DNA from: Anoplolepis gracilipes
Lineage: Eukaryota; Arthropoda; Insecta; Hymenoptera; Formicidae
Direction of reading: 5' to 3'
Assembly: GCF_047496725.1 (NCBI RefSeq)
Contig: NC_132975.1
Location: 6,924,001 to 6,988,000 of the forward strand
Length of the DNA: 64,000 bases
Numbering within the stretch: the first letter of the stretch is position 1; the number at the start of each line of letters is the position of its first letter. The notes under the pieces were generated by a model. It was given only the letters and a program-made list of their open reading frames with translations. It did no database searches and was not told where the DNA came from. Below, piece after piece: positions 1 to 13,520 of this stretch. The position numbers were made by a program, and so were the translations under genes.

Positions 1-579
1 GAGTGACTTATACAAATTTACTACGATTCCATGAATCTTACTCGAGAAAAAGTGCTACTTTTCACGATACATTCCATGTTGAAATATTTCTCAGAATATT
101 AAAATGCTCTGTGGTCGCAAAAAGAAATCTTCAATAATGATGAAATTGTTTGTACATTTTATAATGTAAATTCAACATTGTAGAATCAATACTGCGAGAG
201 ATTATCTCTTTACATTTCTTTCTTGCAAACGTGACTGATGTATAAAAAAATTAAATGCCAGTTTTTGTACATACATAATTCGTATCAAAAAACCATTAGA
301 AAACAAACTATTTAAAACTTCATCTAAAAGGACATAATAAAGCTTGAAATTTACATTTTTAAAAAACATTTTATATTTACAAATAAATAAATAAATAAAT
401 ATAAATAAATAAATTATTATATTGAGATACTTTTTCATTGCATAAAATAAATTCATGTACGAAACGTTGAAATATAAATGCAACTCGAGGAATAAGTTTC
501 TGTCGAAGAGGAAAATATCAAATCGTAATGGTGAAAGCAGCATGTCCTTAAAATTATTTCCGCTCGTAACTAACTACAG

Positions 580-730
580 TTCGTGAACGTCCTGTTCTAT
601 GTCACGTTCGGTTGCTACGTGACTCACAATTAGAGACGTTGCTCTATTTCGTTGCCGCGCAGTTTTTCTACGTAAAGTTTTACCGATACGCCCCCGTGTC
701 AATTGAACGTGACTGGCATTACGTGAGCCA
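580..730. promoter_or_regulatory. Cluster of ACGTG words before an ATG-donor
   Basis: ACGTG or its complement occurs at 603-607, 617-621, 707-711 and 721-725, in a GC-richer patch. Right after it comes AAGATGAAAA|GTGAGTT (732-746), the shape of a start exon that ends just past the ATG. ACGTG is the core of bHLH-PAS sites. Both readings are tentative. Confidence 0.25.
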
Positions 731-1015
731 AGATGAAAAGTGAGTTCAACAAATACAAAGAAATTCGTCTATCAAACTCACGAATTCCGATCTGTTCTCT
801 TCGGAATTTTGTCGGTCGGCCTTTTTACGCTCCAGTCACCTAATGGTTCTTATCGAGGGGCTTCCTGCCGATGGTATAATCACGGTGAACGATCCTAATC
901 CCTGGCGCACAACATCGAAATATCGATTTCTATCGTAATGCAATTTTAATATTAAACGGATAAAGCTTTTGAATTATTGAGTTTGCGATATCTATTCCTT
1001 GATAATATTATTATT

Positions 1016-1027
<12 letters not shown>

Positions 1028-1063
<36 letters not shown>
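1028..1063. repeat. (TA)n microsatellite
   Basis: About 18 TA units. Confidence 0.95.
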
Positions 1064-1067
<4 letters not shown>

Positions 1068-4040
1068 TATTATAATAATAACCATCTTTATATAGAATAT
1101 CTTGCTACCTTCTTGTGTGTGTGTGTGTTATTGCCTCAAATTTTTCTTAACTCCGTTTTTAACTTTCACATATTTTAGAAAAAAAAATTAAAAAAATTAA
1201 TTAAGAAAATTTTCGCGTTATAAACATATATTTCAAGTTTTATATCAAATTTTATTCTTACTAATATAATAATTGAGAAAAATTTTGTAAAATCAAAAAA
1301 TACGTATATCCTATTGGATCTCAATTCTACACATGTGTATTGTATATTATTTTAATGTATTTATCGTCTTTAATAATCATGTAATTGTAAAGCCTTGGTG
1401 TGCTTCATTTAAAAGAGTTAAGTTTAAAAGCTTTACATTTTATTCTATTTTTTAACGGTGTCTAATTTGTTTTTTACTTTTACACCTCGACTTCTTTTTC
1501 CCATTAATGTCACACACTGTGACAACGATCCAGAGAATCCTGTTCGAGTCTTTGACCCTCTGCAAATCTACAGACTTTATTACGGCTCTTCGTCAACTCG
1601 ATCCAGCAGAGTAATAACGTTAGTTGCTGGCTTCGCAAAAATTCGCAGCCCGACTATCATTTGTCACGCGGCTTACAAAAAAAAAAAATATATATATATA
1701 TATATATAACTCATTCTATATATGAGTATCGGTAAAAAAGTTTCTTACATTTCTATTACGACTATCATACAAAATGACAATGACTCTTAACTTTTTATCA
1801 TAAAATATCTTTCACAATTCCCCTGTAGATTAATGTAAAAAAAATGCAGAGTTTTTTCAAATGCAAAAATTTTGTATACTTCGACAACTTTCTTTATATA
1901 CATATATTTTCTATCAAAATTCTCACAATTCTTTTTACTCTTGTGTGAAAATTTATGTGATCAGCAACTTCTATGTTACGAATTTTACGTTGCGTGAAAA
2001 ACAACAATATCTCTTTCTATGTTGCGTGTTTTGTGCTCTCACACACTTGCTTTTTCGCAATAAAAAACAAAACCATTAATCAGTATCCTGCGATGTAACA
2101 CGTTCTACTATACTTTCAGATAGATAATGATAATAGGAATATTGTAACTTCAAGTGTAATTTTTATTATTTTTATAACAAAACAAAATTTTATGAAAAAA
2201 TTTTTTAAGAGAAAAATATAAAAAGATTAGTTATTTTTAGAAGTAGTATAAAAAACGATTCAAATATACACCATAAACACACACACACACATTAATTAAT
2301 AAAGATTAATATATTCTTTTAATTTTGAAATATATGTGAGAACATATGAAAATATAGGTATAGTAAAAAAAGCGAGTAAAAACAAACATAGAAAAATCGA
2401 ACAAGAAATAGCCATTACCGTGGAATAACATCTATATTCATTTTGCTTGATTTGTTTGATTCATCATGGATGAAATGCTACGTAAAGCTTTTGCGAAAAA
2501 ATATTTTTGCAAGAAAAAATTAAACTTTATTATTCCTGAAGTAAAGAAAAAATATGGCAATGAAAGTGTGAGATAAATTCTAGGTGATTTAGAGTTAATT
2601 TATTATGGAAGGAAATACGACATTTCCCTATCAATTGTCGTCACATCAATTTGAATGAGTTTACATGAACCGAATACTTCTCGTCTATAAGAAATTTACT
2701 TGGTAGTAGAGTCCGCAATTTCCGATTCATATCGGATTCTTTCGCCGGCAGTCATCCGTATAGATATCAAAAAGCGCTAGCTGGCGAATCTCAATCGCCC
2801 CTTCTCTCTCTTTTACCCTCTTCGACACATCGCACCCTTTCGAGCTCGAGGTTAAACTGGACCCAGCCAAAGATCGATCGATGACGAAGAATAGTTATCA
2901 ATCTACGAATATTAAGGTTAATGTACATTGTAGATACTAATAATCAATAAAAAACGGAAAAAACAAATTTTTTAAACTAATTTTTCATTCAATTTTAATA
3001 ATTACTGTATTAATGTTCTATTATAAATTACTCGAAACAATTAAAATAATTATTTTCTTCTTTAAGTAATGAAATAATTAGTTAAAGATTAATAATATTT
3101 AATTGAGTAAATAATTGCGTTAAATAATCTTATTTCTTCTCCGTATAAATAAAGTTTAATGAAGGATAATTTCATAGTCAAAAAACGGTTATTATTTTTA
3201 AAAAATATTAACTTTTGTGTTACTAAAAAATAGAAAATCATCTATTTTTTTAGAGATCATCATTAAAGAATTCTTGCGATGCTTATAAAAGTCGTTAAAA
3301 ACATATCATGCCCTCACACAAAGCTTATCATGCTATAAACTAAAGTCCAACGTCATCCTTGTCAGTCGCCAAGCCGTAGTAATAAAACTAGACATAAAAT
3401 TCTACTTAGCGCAAAAATAGCTACCATAAAAATATGTTCATCGTATTGTATAGTAGGCGATTTCAAATATTTTCGGGGCGTATGAAATCAGTTTATTAAA
3501 AAAATGCATTTATTGAATTATATGCTTATTCCTTCCTCCTTTTTGGAAAAATTATTTATAAGAAATAAAAAAAAAAAAGAAATAAAAATTTCGAATTTCA
3601 AAAATATCTATTTTTATCAATATATCCTTTTTTGAAGTATCATATACAATTCGATGAAGTCGCAATCTAATGGTAATATAATAAATTCGACATATGAACT
3701 ATTAAATGTCACTTCCCTTGGACGCATGGACTGTCATCAAAATGTCGTTTTTATTGAGATTGACATGGGTTAGTTTAAGCTCGACGGTTGACGGCTGATA
3801 TATTTGATTCGTCAATTTCAACAACAAGATAGTTTCGTAATATATACTTGTATATTGGTCAATCAGAACGAGATATCAATCCCCAGACAATAACCAGACA
3901 GTGTGTTTTGAAAGATTACTTTATCGTTTAGTTCGATTTGTTCGAAACATGCGAGCGACTTGAAAACAATAATGTGAGATAATAATCACAGAAAAAGTTT
4001 TATTTTTTCTTTCAAATAAAACTAGTAAAAATAATTATCT

Positions 4041-4041
<1 letters not shown>

Positions 4042-4071
<30 letters not shown>
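4042..4071. repeat. (TC)n microsatellite
   Basis: About 15 TC units. Confidence 0.9.
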
Positions 4072-4073
<2 letters not shown>

Positions 4074-5879
4074 TCTCTGCTTACGTAATTAAAAAAAACT
4101 CGTCACAAAACACATGAAACATAAAGCTCGTTCGAGCTGTTGTGAATATTTGTGATAATTTGTAATACAATCAATGTAAATCTTTGTAATATATTATATA
4201 AACAATCAATTAAATAATGAAATTACGCAATGCAAAATTTATTTGCTCAATTGTGCAAAGGAAGCATCATATTAAGAGTGAATTTACTTAATCGTATGGT
4301 CTCTATACGTAGTTTTATATCAACTTCGAAGTTAGATAGGAGTGTTAATCATAGGATTACATTGCCTGGTAGTAATTTTCGGCACTTAAGGTGATTAGAG
4401 AGCGATAAAGAAGCGAAGCGAATAGAGAAGCATTAGGATGATCAATAATAATGTCGCGTTAGGATTCGATCGTACGCTATTCTCCATTTTTCATCATTTT
4501 TTCTTATGTCCCAAGTTTTCATCGTTGAAATGGTTTTTTACAATTTTTCACGGTTATCAACGTTGTCATCGCGAAAACGTCAAAGTCGTTCAGCTTCTGA
4601 ATTGATAAAGTTGTCTGAATATTAACTTTAGTTTAGAGCGGATTTTCAACGGTACTGAATCTTGATGAGCGAGAGGTATTTTCGCTTTGTAGTTCAATAG
4701 AATTTTTCTTGATATCGCAGCTTTTGCGATGTGTGTGTGTGTTAAGCCATTTTAAAATATTACCATATAATATTCTTCTAATATTTTATATAATGTTGTA
4801 TAAGAGAATATGTGATATAATTTGCGCTAATATAATTTGGTAATTAAAACATAGATAAACTATGAATCTAAACACAAATCATATATGAACATAATTCATT
4901 ATAGAGCATAATCATCTTTTCTTCTATGTATTTTAATGTGCTTATATACTGTATGCTTATGTACTATATGTTCAGTAAAACACGTAAGAAAATTCTTCGC
5001 TATAATTCTTAATTAATTTCAGTGCAACGTATTACACAAAAATAATAAAAAAATCTGATAGAAACATTTCGTTCTCACCAATAGAACTTTCTTTAAAGTC
5101 GTCTTTAAATACATATGTAAAAGTATGTGATCGTAATGATATAATTTGCACGAAACTTGTAGTTAATTTAAATTACTTTTCCTTAGCAGTAAATAATATA
5201 AAATATTATATGCTGCAAAATATGTAAAATTTCATTTCATTTCTTTGACTAATTTAGATTCAATCCTTTCTCAATAAAAATTTTAAAATCCTAATATTTT
5301 TATTATGTCATTAAAACTCATTAGTTTTATTAATTTCTTTAGATTCATGCTTTTTTCTGTCTTTTTGCGTTTTGCGAATAAGCATATCTTTAGACATTTG
5401 TCTCATAAATATTTGCGAATTTTTGCAGCTAGCATTGCGCTCGCATTTTAATATCTCTTTGTAATTTGCGTTGAAATCTTCATAATATCGAATGTTTGTT
5501 CTTAAAGCTATATACCTCAAATTTTCAAATTTTTAAATCTCGTTTAAGCAACAATTTTGTTTTTGCGGCAGCCTTTTCTCTCTCTCTCTCTCTCTTTCTC
5601 TCCACAAGGAAGTAGTCGGTCAACGGCGTGCAAGTGCGGAGAGAGAAAAGCGGAAAGTTCCTGAAATTGCATTCTACGCAACGCGAGAGGCGACGTCATA
5701 AAACTTGCATTACAAGTTCTTGCACTACAAGAATAGCCGTCAGCGAAACTAGGTGGTTAAATCAAATATCGACAAAACTTGACGAGTTCTCTTGTGACAA
5801 CATGGGAATACAATGACAACAGAAGGACTCTGCAAACTTGATTTCACTGTTTTGAACAATTGAGCTCGCATATCGACTC

Positions 5880-5922
<43 letters not shown>

Positions 5923-8483
5923 GTGTGGGTTAATTTATTAATATCTTTCATTATCGATAAAATGCGCAACATGCGTGATCTGCTTCGTTGTATAAGTATT
6001 TGCGAAATTAAGGTTACATAAAACAAAACATTGTGCATATGTGATATTATATTATTCCAATTAAGTGTTTGATAAATCGATTATTTGTTAAAACGCGAGC
6101 AAGAGAAAAATTAAAGTTTGACAATATATGACGTTCAGATTATTATTTCATCACTGTAGATCATGTGACATGCATTGTTATTTAATAAAAACAATATGTA
6201 TGAAAACATGAATATTTGTTATAAATAATCGTAAATTGTAAACATACTTTTCGAATAACTTGAATATGTATTTCTATTATTCTCAATCAACTTGTTGATA
6301 ATAATTATATGTACTTTAAAAAAAAAGAACTATTTCCAGGTTTATTATTATTTTGCAAAACGTTTAGAATAAAGTTTACCAGTCCATTTGTAAAATGTAA
6401 CACTCTAGCAAAAATACTCACTATACATTGCTTTTGAAACTTCAGAATACTTTGACGAAGAAAAGAGCGCATTATCGAAAACCGATATCCATGCAAGGAA
6501 GGCAGACAGACTGTAATTACAAGACGTTACATGATACTAGTGTACTTTGGCAAACCATTAAGCAGATTTTTTTTTATAACGTAATACATAAAAACTGCGT
6601 TTCAATTTAATGTTTTTCTGCAAATAGCACAGTTTCATCTGCTATTTTGTGTGCTCCCCGGATTGGTTAGAAATTAATTATTTCTCAACGGATAAAATTT
6701 TAATATTTCTTCTCTGTCAACACATTTCACGTGACTGAATACTTCCTTGTGTTTGCTCAGCCAACCGTTATACAATATAGCATAGCTTTACTTCCAAGAT
6801 GCAACGTAAATAAAACATCGAAATAGTGAATTCGTAAATAAGACTGAAAACTAGCATTGTTTTATTTATCTTTTCTACCCAATGTTTTCTACACAAATAA
6901 ATGCAGTTTATTTTCTTTTTATAAATTTTGAAATAACTCCATTCACGAAAAACTTTGAAAACATTAATATAAGTATTATCTTATATCTTTTTTCGTTGGA
7001 AAATATATAATTATAATTATGTTAATGTTATTGAAATTTATTATAATTTATTGTAATTATTATCATCGTTATAAATATTGACTTATCGATCTTTATGTAA
7101 AAAGCTAAAAATTCTTTAAATTAATTCTTTTATTTTTAATTTGCTTTCAATTTCTACATTTCAATTTTCATATTTAATTGAATACACATTCAATAAAAAA
7201 AAGTAGCAAAATAATATTAAAAAATATGCCAAAATAAAATAACGAAATAATCCTTTTTCCAAATAAAGGCTCTTCATTATAAGACAATTTGTCATTATAA
7301 CACAATACAAATTATCAATATTAAAATCATCTTGCAAAATATAACTCGAGGGAATTAGGTAGGTAAGAAAGGGGTAAGCATGCTGAGTTGTGGAAGTAAT
7401 TAGTCTTATCCATCATCGCGATTGATCGTGACGCAGCAAGAGGTGAGAGTCTTTATCTTCTCCATTTTCCAAGGCTCGCAAGTACATACATATATATACT
7501 CGCGCGCTTCCGTCAGTCTTCCTTTCCTTTCATATTCGTACTTTCAATTTGCGGGTTATCCATTCGCGGTGGCTTCATTAATATTTCACTTTTGAGCGAT
7601 ATGTATATCACGCTCGACGATGGAATTCGGGGTATTTTCACCGAAAACCTGATCAAATTATCATAATAACTTTTGTCTAATTATTGCTCGGGTTTGCGAA
7701 CGGATACAAAGGCAAAATTTGCAATATTACAAATTAATATGAGTAATGGGATCGAGGTCAACACCGTAGTAAAACGATGATTTCGTGATAAATCGTGCGG
7801 CCGTTCCAGCGATTCGCTAGTATGATAGATCGTCATCAAGTAAATGACGTCGCCAACAACACTTCATTGGCTGTCCGCAACGTCGTTTTATTGATGAGCA
7901 AAATTTAGTAGTGAATAGTAGCACCACCATCCAGACAAATTCATTGTAATTTTCGACAAACTTTCGTTAATAAAACTTAATTTCGAAGCATTTATCTTTA
8001 TATCTATTATTTAAGCATTAGATATAGCAACATGAACTGGGATTATATAGATCGGTAGAAAACAAATTTACATTACCATAGTGTTAATTAAAACTGAGAG
8101 AGCACTACAATATATAATAATTTCAATAAAATATTGAATTACGCAAAAAATATTCCATCTCTTTCACTAATATTATTAATTATTAATTACATTATAAAAT
8201 TTTAATATAAGATATTTTGCTTTATATTGTTATAAATAACTAAAATTTTTAATTAATTTTAAAATTTAAGTAATCGAGTATTATAGTTCTTTTATTTTAA
8301 AATCGATTTCACACATTTTTTTCTCTATTATTTCATATAAAAATAAATAACTTATTAAGTGTGTTTGATATTTGATCTCGATATTAAACGTTTCAATGAT
8401 TTTGCCTTATCTACTAAAATCTTTTGATAGGTGCAATTTAATATATAATACGTTATCACAAATGCGGAAATGACGTTTCTAGG

Positions 8484-8583
8484 AAATGTAGCCGTATGTT
8501 ATCGCGATTATTTCTACCTGGAATTTTTTATCATTATAAGAAATTCCAGATAGAAATAATCGCGATAACATACGGCTACATTT
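8484..8583. repeat. 43-bp near-perfect hairpin
   Basis: Arms 8484-8526 and 8541-8583 pair at 42 of 43 positions (one C-A mismatch at 8517/8550) around a 14-base loop. The stem reads AAATGTAGCCGTATGTTATC, then GCGATTATTTCTA. Too long and too perfect for a typical microRNA stem; fits a young palindromic insertion or a source of double-stranded RNA. Confidence 0.8.
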
Positions 8584-8589
8584 TTTATT

Positions 8590-10030
8590 TTATTTATTAC
8601 TAACAATAAGATTACTTAAGTATATATTAAAGTTTGCCACATTTCATGTACAAAATTGTAAACATTTGCAATTTCCACCATGAATTTTCATGATGACGTG
8701 TGCTTCCGACGTTTACCGAAACGCGAAACGCGGTATTGCGGAAGCTGTCTAATATTTGCGAGCAAATTTCGACACAGTACACGCAGACAGTTGATAAACT
8801 AGCGCTTCTTCCCGAAAGCCCTCTGTCCTCTGTCTAGACTAACGAACAGTACAATACACCTGTAGAATTCCCTTCGTAACTTTGCATTTCGTCCTACGAG
8901 TTGACATACAATATCCCGTGATCGAATTTAATTTCGCCAGAATGAACGAGCTAGCAGTGCGACAGTGATTGTTGAATAATATTTGATAAAGATTACACGC
9001 GCGTAATCGTGAATACCGATCTTCTAACGGATTTACGAGCAGAACAATTTACAGTAGTACATATAACTTACGTATCTCACAAATATCTCGCGCATATGAG
9101 AGATTATAACGATAATAGCGTATTGGTAGAAATCATTTCAATATTTTAATTTTTACAAATATTTTTAATATTTTAATTCGAGAAAGAGAGATTTATATGC
9201 TCTTTTATTGTATATCTGGATGATATATTTAGATTAAAGAAATCGTTTTGTACATTTGGCGAACGTATGCATTTATTAAGCGTTTTGATTTTTATATATG
9301 TGAAGTTTATATAAATATAATATTATTAATATTATTAAATTATTTATATATATTGTTTTATGAATATAAAAGTATAAAATTCTTATATTTTTAAACTTTT
9401 ACATTCAATAAGTTATACATCTTAAAGATTTGCTTGCCACAAAACTTCCTATATTCGCTTCTTCGATTATGAGTTCTTCATTCTCGTAACTTTGAGTCGT
9501 TAAACTCTGATAACTTTGAAAATTTTAAAATTTTTATCTTTAACTTTCGAAAGTTTATTAATTGTAACAAATAGTTCTCTATATATCAACTTAATTGTCT
9601 AAGTAAAATATGGAATTTGAAATTAAAAAACAAAAAATATTTTTTGAAGAATAAAATATATACGAAAACATACTGAATCATTATTGAATAATCATCAGAT
9701 TAAACAATTGATAGCGTGGCATTTATCACATGCTAAATTATATATTCACTTATTCAATCTTTTAATCAATTCATTCTTAATAAATTTACTTAAAATTATG
9801 GATCATACTTGTCAATATTTTTGTTAAAAGTGCATATATGAATTATATAATTACCATGTACTTCATATCGTATTATAATTATATATGATAACATTAAAAA
9901 TGTATAATTTAATGGCATACTTTCCAATGTAAACCATGTAAACTGTATTTTTATTATGATATGATAGTTTAAATGTAATGGAGTTTGATCAAAAGTGATA
10001 TAAAATTGAATGAGAAACTGTAACGTTGGT
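8590..10030. other. Non-coding stretch
   Basis: A GC-richer part at 8680-9070 with many CpG words and no convincing frame, followed by very AT-rich DNA. Nothing recognised. Confidence 0.45.
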
Positions 10031-10752
10031 TATAAAAAATTATGAATCGTTCTTCTTTTTTTCACCGAGCAATTTCATAATGTTAATTAAAAAATAATAA
10101 ATAAATAATGCATGTATGATGCTCGATAGTTACTCAAAGAATTTTAAAGAATTTTAAAGAATTCAATTTTAATCTAACAAGTCAAGCTAAATTTTTCTCG
10201 AAACGGAAACCAAGCAGGACATGTGCGCGCATGCTTGCATTGTCATGGTTCATTCTCTTCGTTGTACTTTCCAACTGCAATTTCTCACAGCTGCCGGAAG
10301 TGCTGGCACTATGTTCAATTCACTCTATTTGTTTTCCCCTATAACTTCCGTTATTGATATATGAATAAAATTTGCTGAGGAAAACCAATTGAAAATCAAT
10401 ATCTTTATACTGCGTTTTCTCTGATAAATCATTAAGTTTTCGTCGCTCGTTCTTCATCATAAGTGAAAAACAAAAATGTAAGTTAGATATTTTTAGAAAA
10501 TGTCTTTATCAAAGAGGTTTTACGTGCCAAGACTGAAAAGAGCATAAATCGCATTTATAAAATTTTCGGCACTTATAGCCTCTTTTATGTTTCATTTTCA
10601 ATTAAGTCTGAACTCTTGATTAAACTTTCAAATAACCCTTTGATAAATTACAACTATCGAGCATAATGCACGCATTAACTATTCATAATTTTTTAATCAA
10701 CATTGTGTGAAATTGTTCAGTAAGAGAAGCTCAATAACTATTTATAACTTTT
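10031..10752. mobile_element. Element with long terminal inverted repeats
   Basis: Arm 10031-10140 is inverted at about 10640-10752. AACAATTTCA/GAGCAATTTCA, TGTTAATTAAAAAAT and ATGATGCTCGATAGTTA pair with TAACTATCGAGCATAATGC, ATTTTTTAATCAACA and TGAAATTGTTC. About 110-bp arms around about 500 bp of unique, partly GC-richer DNA. No transposase. Confidence 0.6.
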
Positions 10753-10754
10753 AA

Positions 10755-12093
10755 ATTAATATAATAGCCTTTCACTCGAGTGTCTGTCGCTTTTCTAATA
10801 AAGTTTCGTTACGCTTAGATTATTATATAATGCTAACGAAATTTTTGACGGGAGCATAAAATTGCGTCTATTAGTGAGAGCTCGATAAATAATCTTTGCA
10901 CGTGCGTCCTCACTGTTCTATCAGGCTCGTCCACGCACTTGACATAATAATTTAATCTATTTCCTTTCATTTCCGCCACTGGCGACCGACCCAGTTATAA
11001 CCGCAAACCCTATTTAGTTACGTCATGACGCTGACGTTGCGGCACGTGATTTAGAAACAGACGGCCATTGTCCGCGAGACAGAATCAGGTCGATTTCCAG
11101 AGATTTTATCCGGACATTTGATGACGGGATATTTGATAAAAATTTGTACAATTTAATCTGACATTGCTTTGCGCACTTTAAACGAAGTTAAATTATAAAT
11201 TCGATTCTACGAAGTATTCGGATAAAATTTTGCTAAATATAGAAAATGCACATGATATTATAATTTGCGGACAGATCTGACATGAATTAATGTGGATTGC
11301 TTTTATGCTATCTGGCATAATGTGTATAAATTGAGCAAAAACAAATTTAAAAAGTAAAATTGTGAAAGTTCGAATTTAATTCATTAATCTCTTTGGCAAT
11401 TTCAGTTTTTGAAATTTCAAACACATAAAATGTCAAAATTCTTGCTTTATAAAACGTCAAAACAGTTTTTGCACATATAAATTTATATCGTAGAAAATTT
11501 CTCGCTAAAATATTTCCAGAATACTTGTCGGATCCTTCCTGCGGTTCACGATAGCGTAGCATTATTGGAACATATATTATACAGACGAAATAAGCTAGTA
11601 AATGAGATAGTGAGAATTTTTCTTCATGGGACTCTCGCGGGTAATTTATTTCGCGAGCACAACTTTACGGAAGGAAAAGAATCACTATATAAAGAAATGA
11701 GAGATATGTGAAAGACATGTGAGATTTTGGAAAGAAAAATATAAACAGATATATATCTATATACATATACATATATCTATGTACATATACATATATGTGA
11801 AACTCATTTTTTTGGTCAGCTATCACGTGATTGGCAATCATGAAACAAGTTTCTCCTCCGCACGACTTCTGAGCACCCTTTATCATCCCAAAAAGCAATT
11901 TGTTATAAGAAATGCTTGTGTGAATTATCTCGTGGTAATTTTTCAATATGGAAAATCAGCTCATGTAGGAAACGTGACCTTTTACAAAGCTATGATTAAT
12001 TATTAGAATTTATCAAATTATTATATGTTAGATTAAAATATTGTAATTTAATTGCATATATATAGTTTCACTTTTGATACTATAATATTATAA
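10755..12093. other. Non-coding stretch
   Basis: No recognisable exon. Open frames at 11347-11562 and 11665-12006 are AT-rich, antisense to one another in part, and without motifs. Confidence 0.45.
11015..11052. promoter_or_regulatory. Cluster of CRE-like and E-box words
   Basis: TTACGTCATGACGCTGACGT is followed by GGCACGTGATTT: a CRE-like word, two TGACG half sites and a CACGTG E-box within 38 bp, in a GC-richer patch (10900-11110). Confidence 0.3.
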
Positions 12094-13520
12094 GGTGTCT
12101 ACTTAAATCTTGTAAAAAAATTCCTTGAAAATATCTTGATTTTTCAGATATTTTTGTTTAAAATTCTAAGAAAATGTAAAGAGAATATTTTCAAGATTTT
12201 TTTAATACTTTGTCTAAAATACATTTTTTATTAAATGCGTTTTTTAATGTTTTTCATTTATACGAATTGAAACAGAGTCTCTTAAATTTCAAGCGCTAGA
12301 TTGATAAATGTAGTAAAAAAAATTAAATAACTTTTATAAAATAAACATTTCTTATTAATATAAAATTTTTATTTCTTTATCATTAAAAATTATTAAAAAA
12401 TATGTATTTCAAATTTAATATTAAAATAAGACATTTAAAAGTAGATATTTATACGTTTGATATTTGACGTTTCGAATGATCTAACTTGTTTAATAAATAT
12501 TCTAATAATTTTTATAGAGATGAGACATTAGTTGTATTTCGATAGTTTTCGACTTTAATGAAATTTCGTATCAGTCTATAATCACTTTTAATTTCCAGAG
12601 AATTTACGTCTCGGGCGATCCAATTTATATAATAAATGTTATAATAAATATTCTAATAATTTTTCACATATAACTTTTTGTACAATTATACAAAAAATCA
12701 CGCGCAATATTTTTATTTAATAATATTGTATTATATTATATACGAGTATTATGTTTTACGAAGGAATATTGCAATTATTCAAATATTTTGATGGACAAAC
12801 AAATATATAATTTATTATCCTTATAATATGTATAGTAATCTTTATAATATAGAAAGAGTCATTAATACCTTTATATATGAATTTATGCACATATGGGGAC
12901 ACATTTTCCATATATGTACAATATATACAATATATATAAATGTATGTGCATAAATTCATAAAGGCATTAATGATGCTTTCTATATATATGCACAATTAAT
13001 TTATTAAACCACGGGAGATGCGAGCGTTTCACCTCGGTACTTACATATCCGACATCTCGGATTTAATTTATTTAATTAATATTTTAATAATTTTTACCCA
13101 TAGAACTTTTTGTGAAATTATTAGATTAGAATTTGGAAATGCTTAAAATTTGGTAAAAAATATTAAAGAAATTGTCAGCAAACAAAGTAAAACACAGCAT
13201 TAACTTAGTGTCTCTTGAGTTTGTCTTGAACCTTTTTTTTTTTTTGTTTAAAGCTAGAACTATTTGTTTAATCTATCACAAGAACTCTAAAACTATTAAA
13301 AATAAATTCTCAACAAATAATGAGTTTCTACGGAAATGAGATGCCAGTTTCACACACACGGCTGACTGTTTAAAATTTGAGAGTAAAATTATCAAAAAGA
13401 GAATTTTCAAAAAAATTCCTTAAATCCTAATAAAATTTTGTGAGACTTTCCTGATTTTTCCAGATACAAAATAAATCCCTGAATTCCAGGTTTTCCATAT
13501 TTTTCTAAGGAATAGATACT
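12094..13520. mobile_element. hAT-like non-autonomous element, copy A
   Basis: Starts GGTGTCTACT and ends near AATAGATACT, imperfect inverted repeats that match copy B (55450-57417) at both ends and along most of the interior. The flanks TATTATAA and TATTATGA, one base off the end, may be a decayed 8-bp target duplication, the hAT size. It contains an internal hairpin (12851-12893 with 12943-12981). No transposase. Confidence 0.6.
12851..12981. repeat. Hairpin inside copy A
   Basis: AGAAAGAGTCATTAATACCT... is inverted as ...AGGCATTAATGATGCTTTCT, with arms of about 40 bp. The same feature is present, more decayed, in copy B near 56757-56865. Confidence 0.65.

Larger units (their letters stand above)
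731..8483. other. Non-coding stretch at the left edge
   Basis: AT-rich, with microsatellites at 1028-1063 (TA), 4042-4071 (TC) and 5890-5917 (AT), and GC-richer patches at 1500-1670, 2700-2880, 4420-4680 and 7380-7880. No exon with family resemblance on either strand. Confidence 0.45.
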
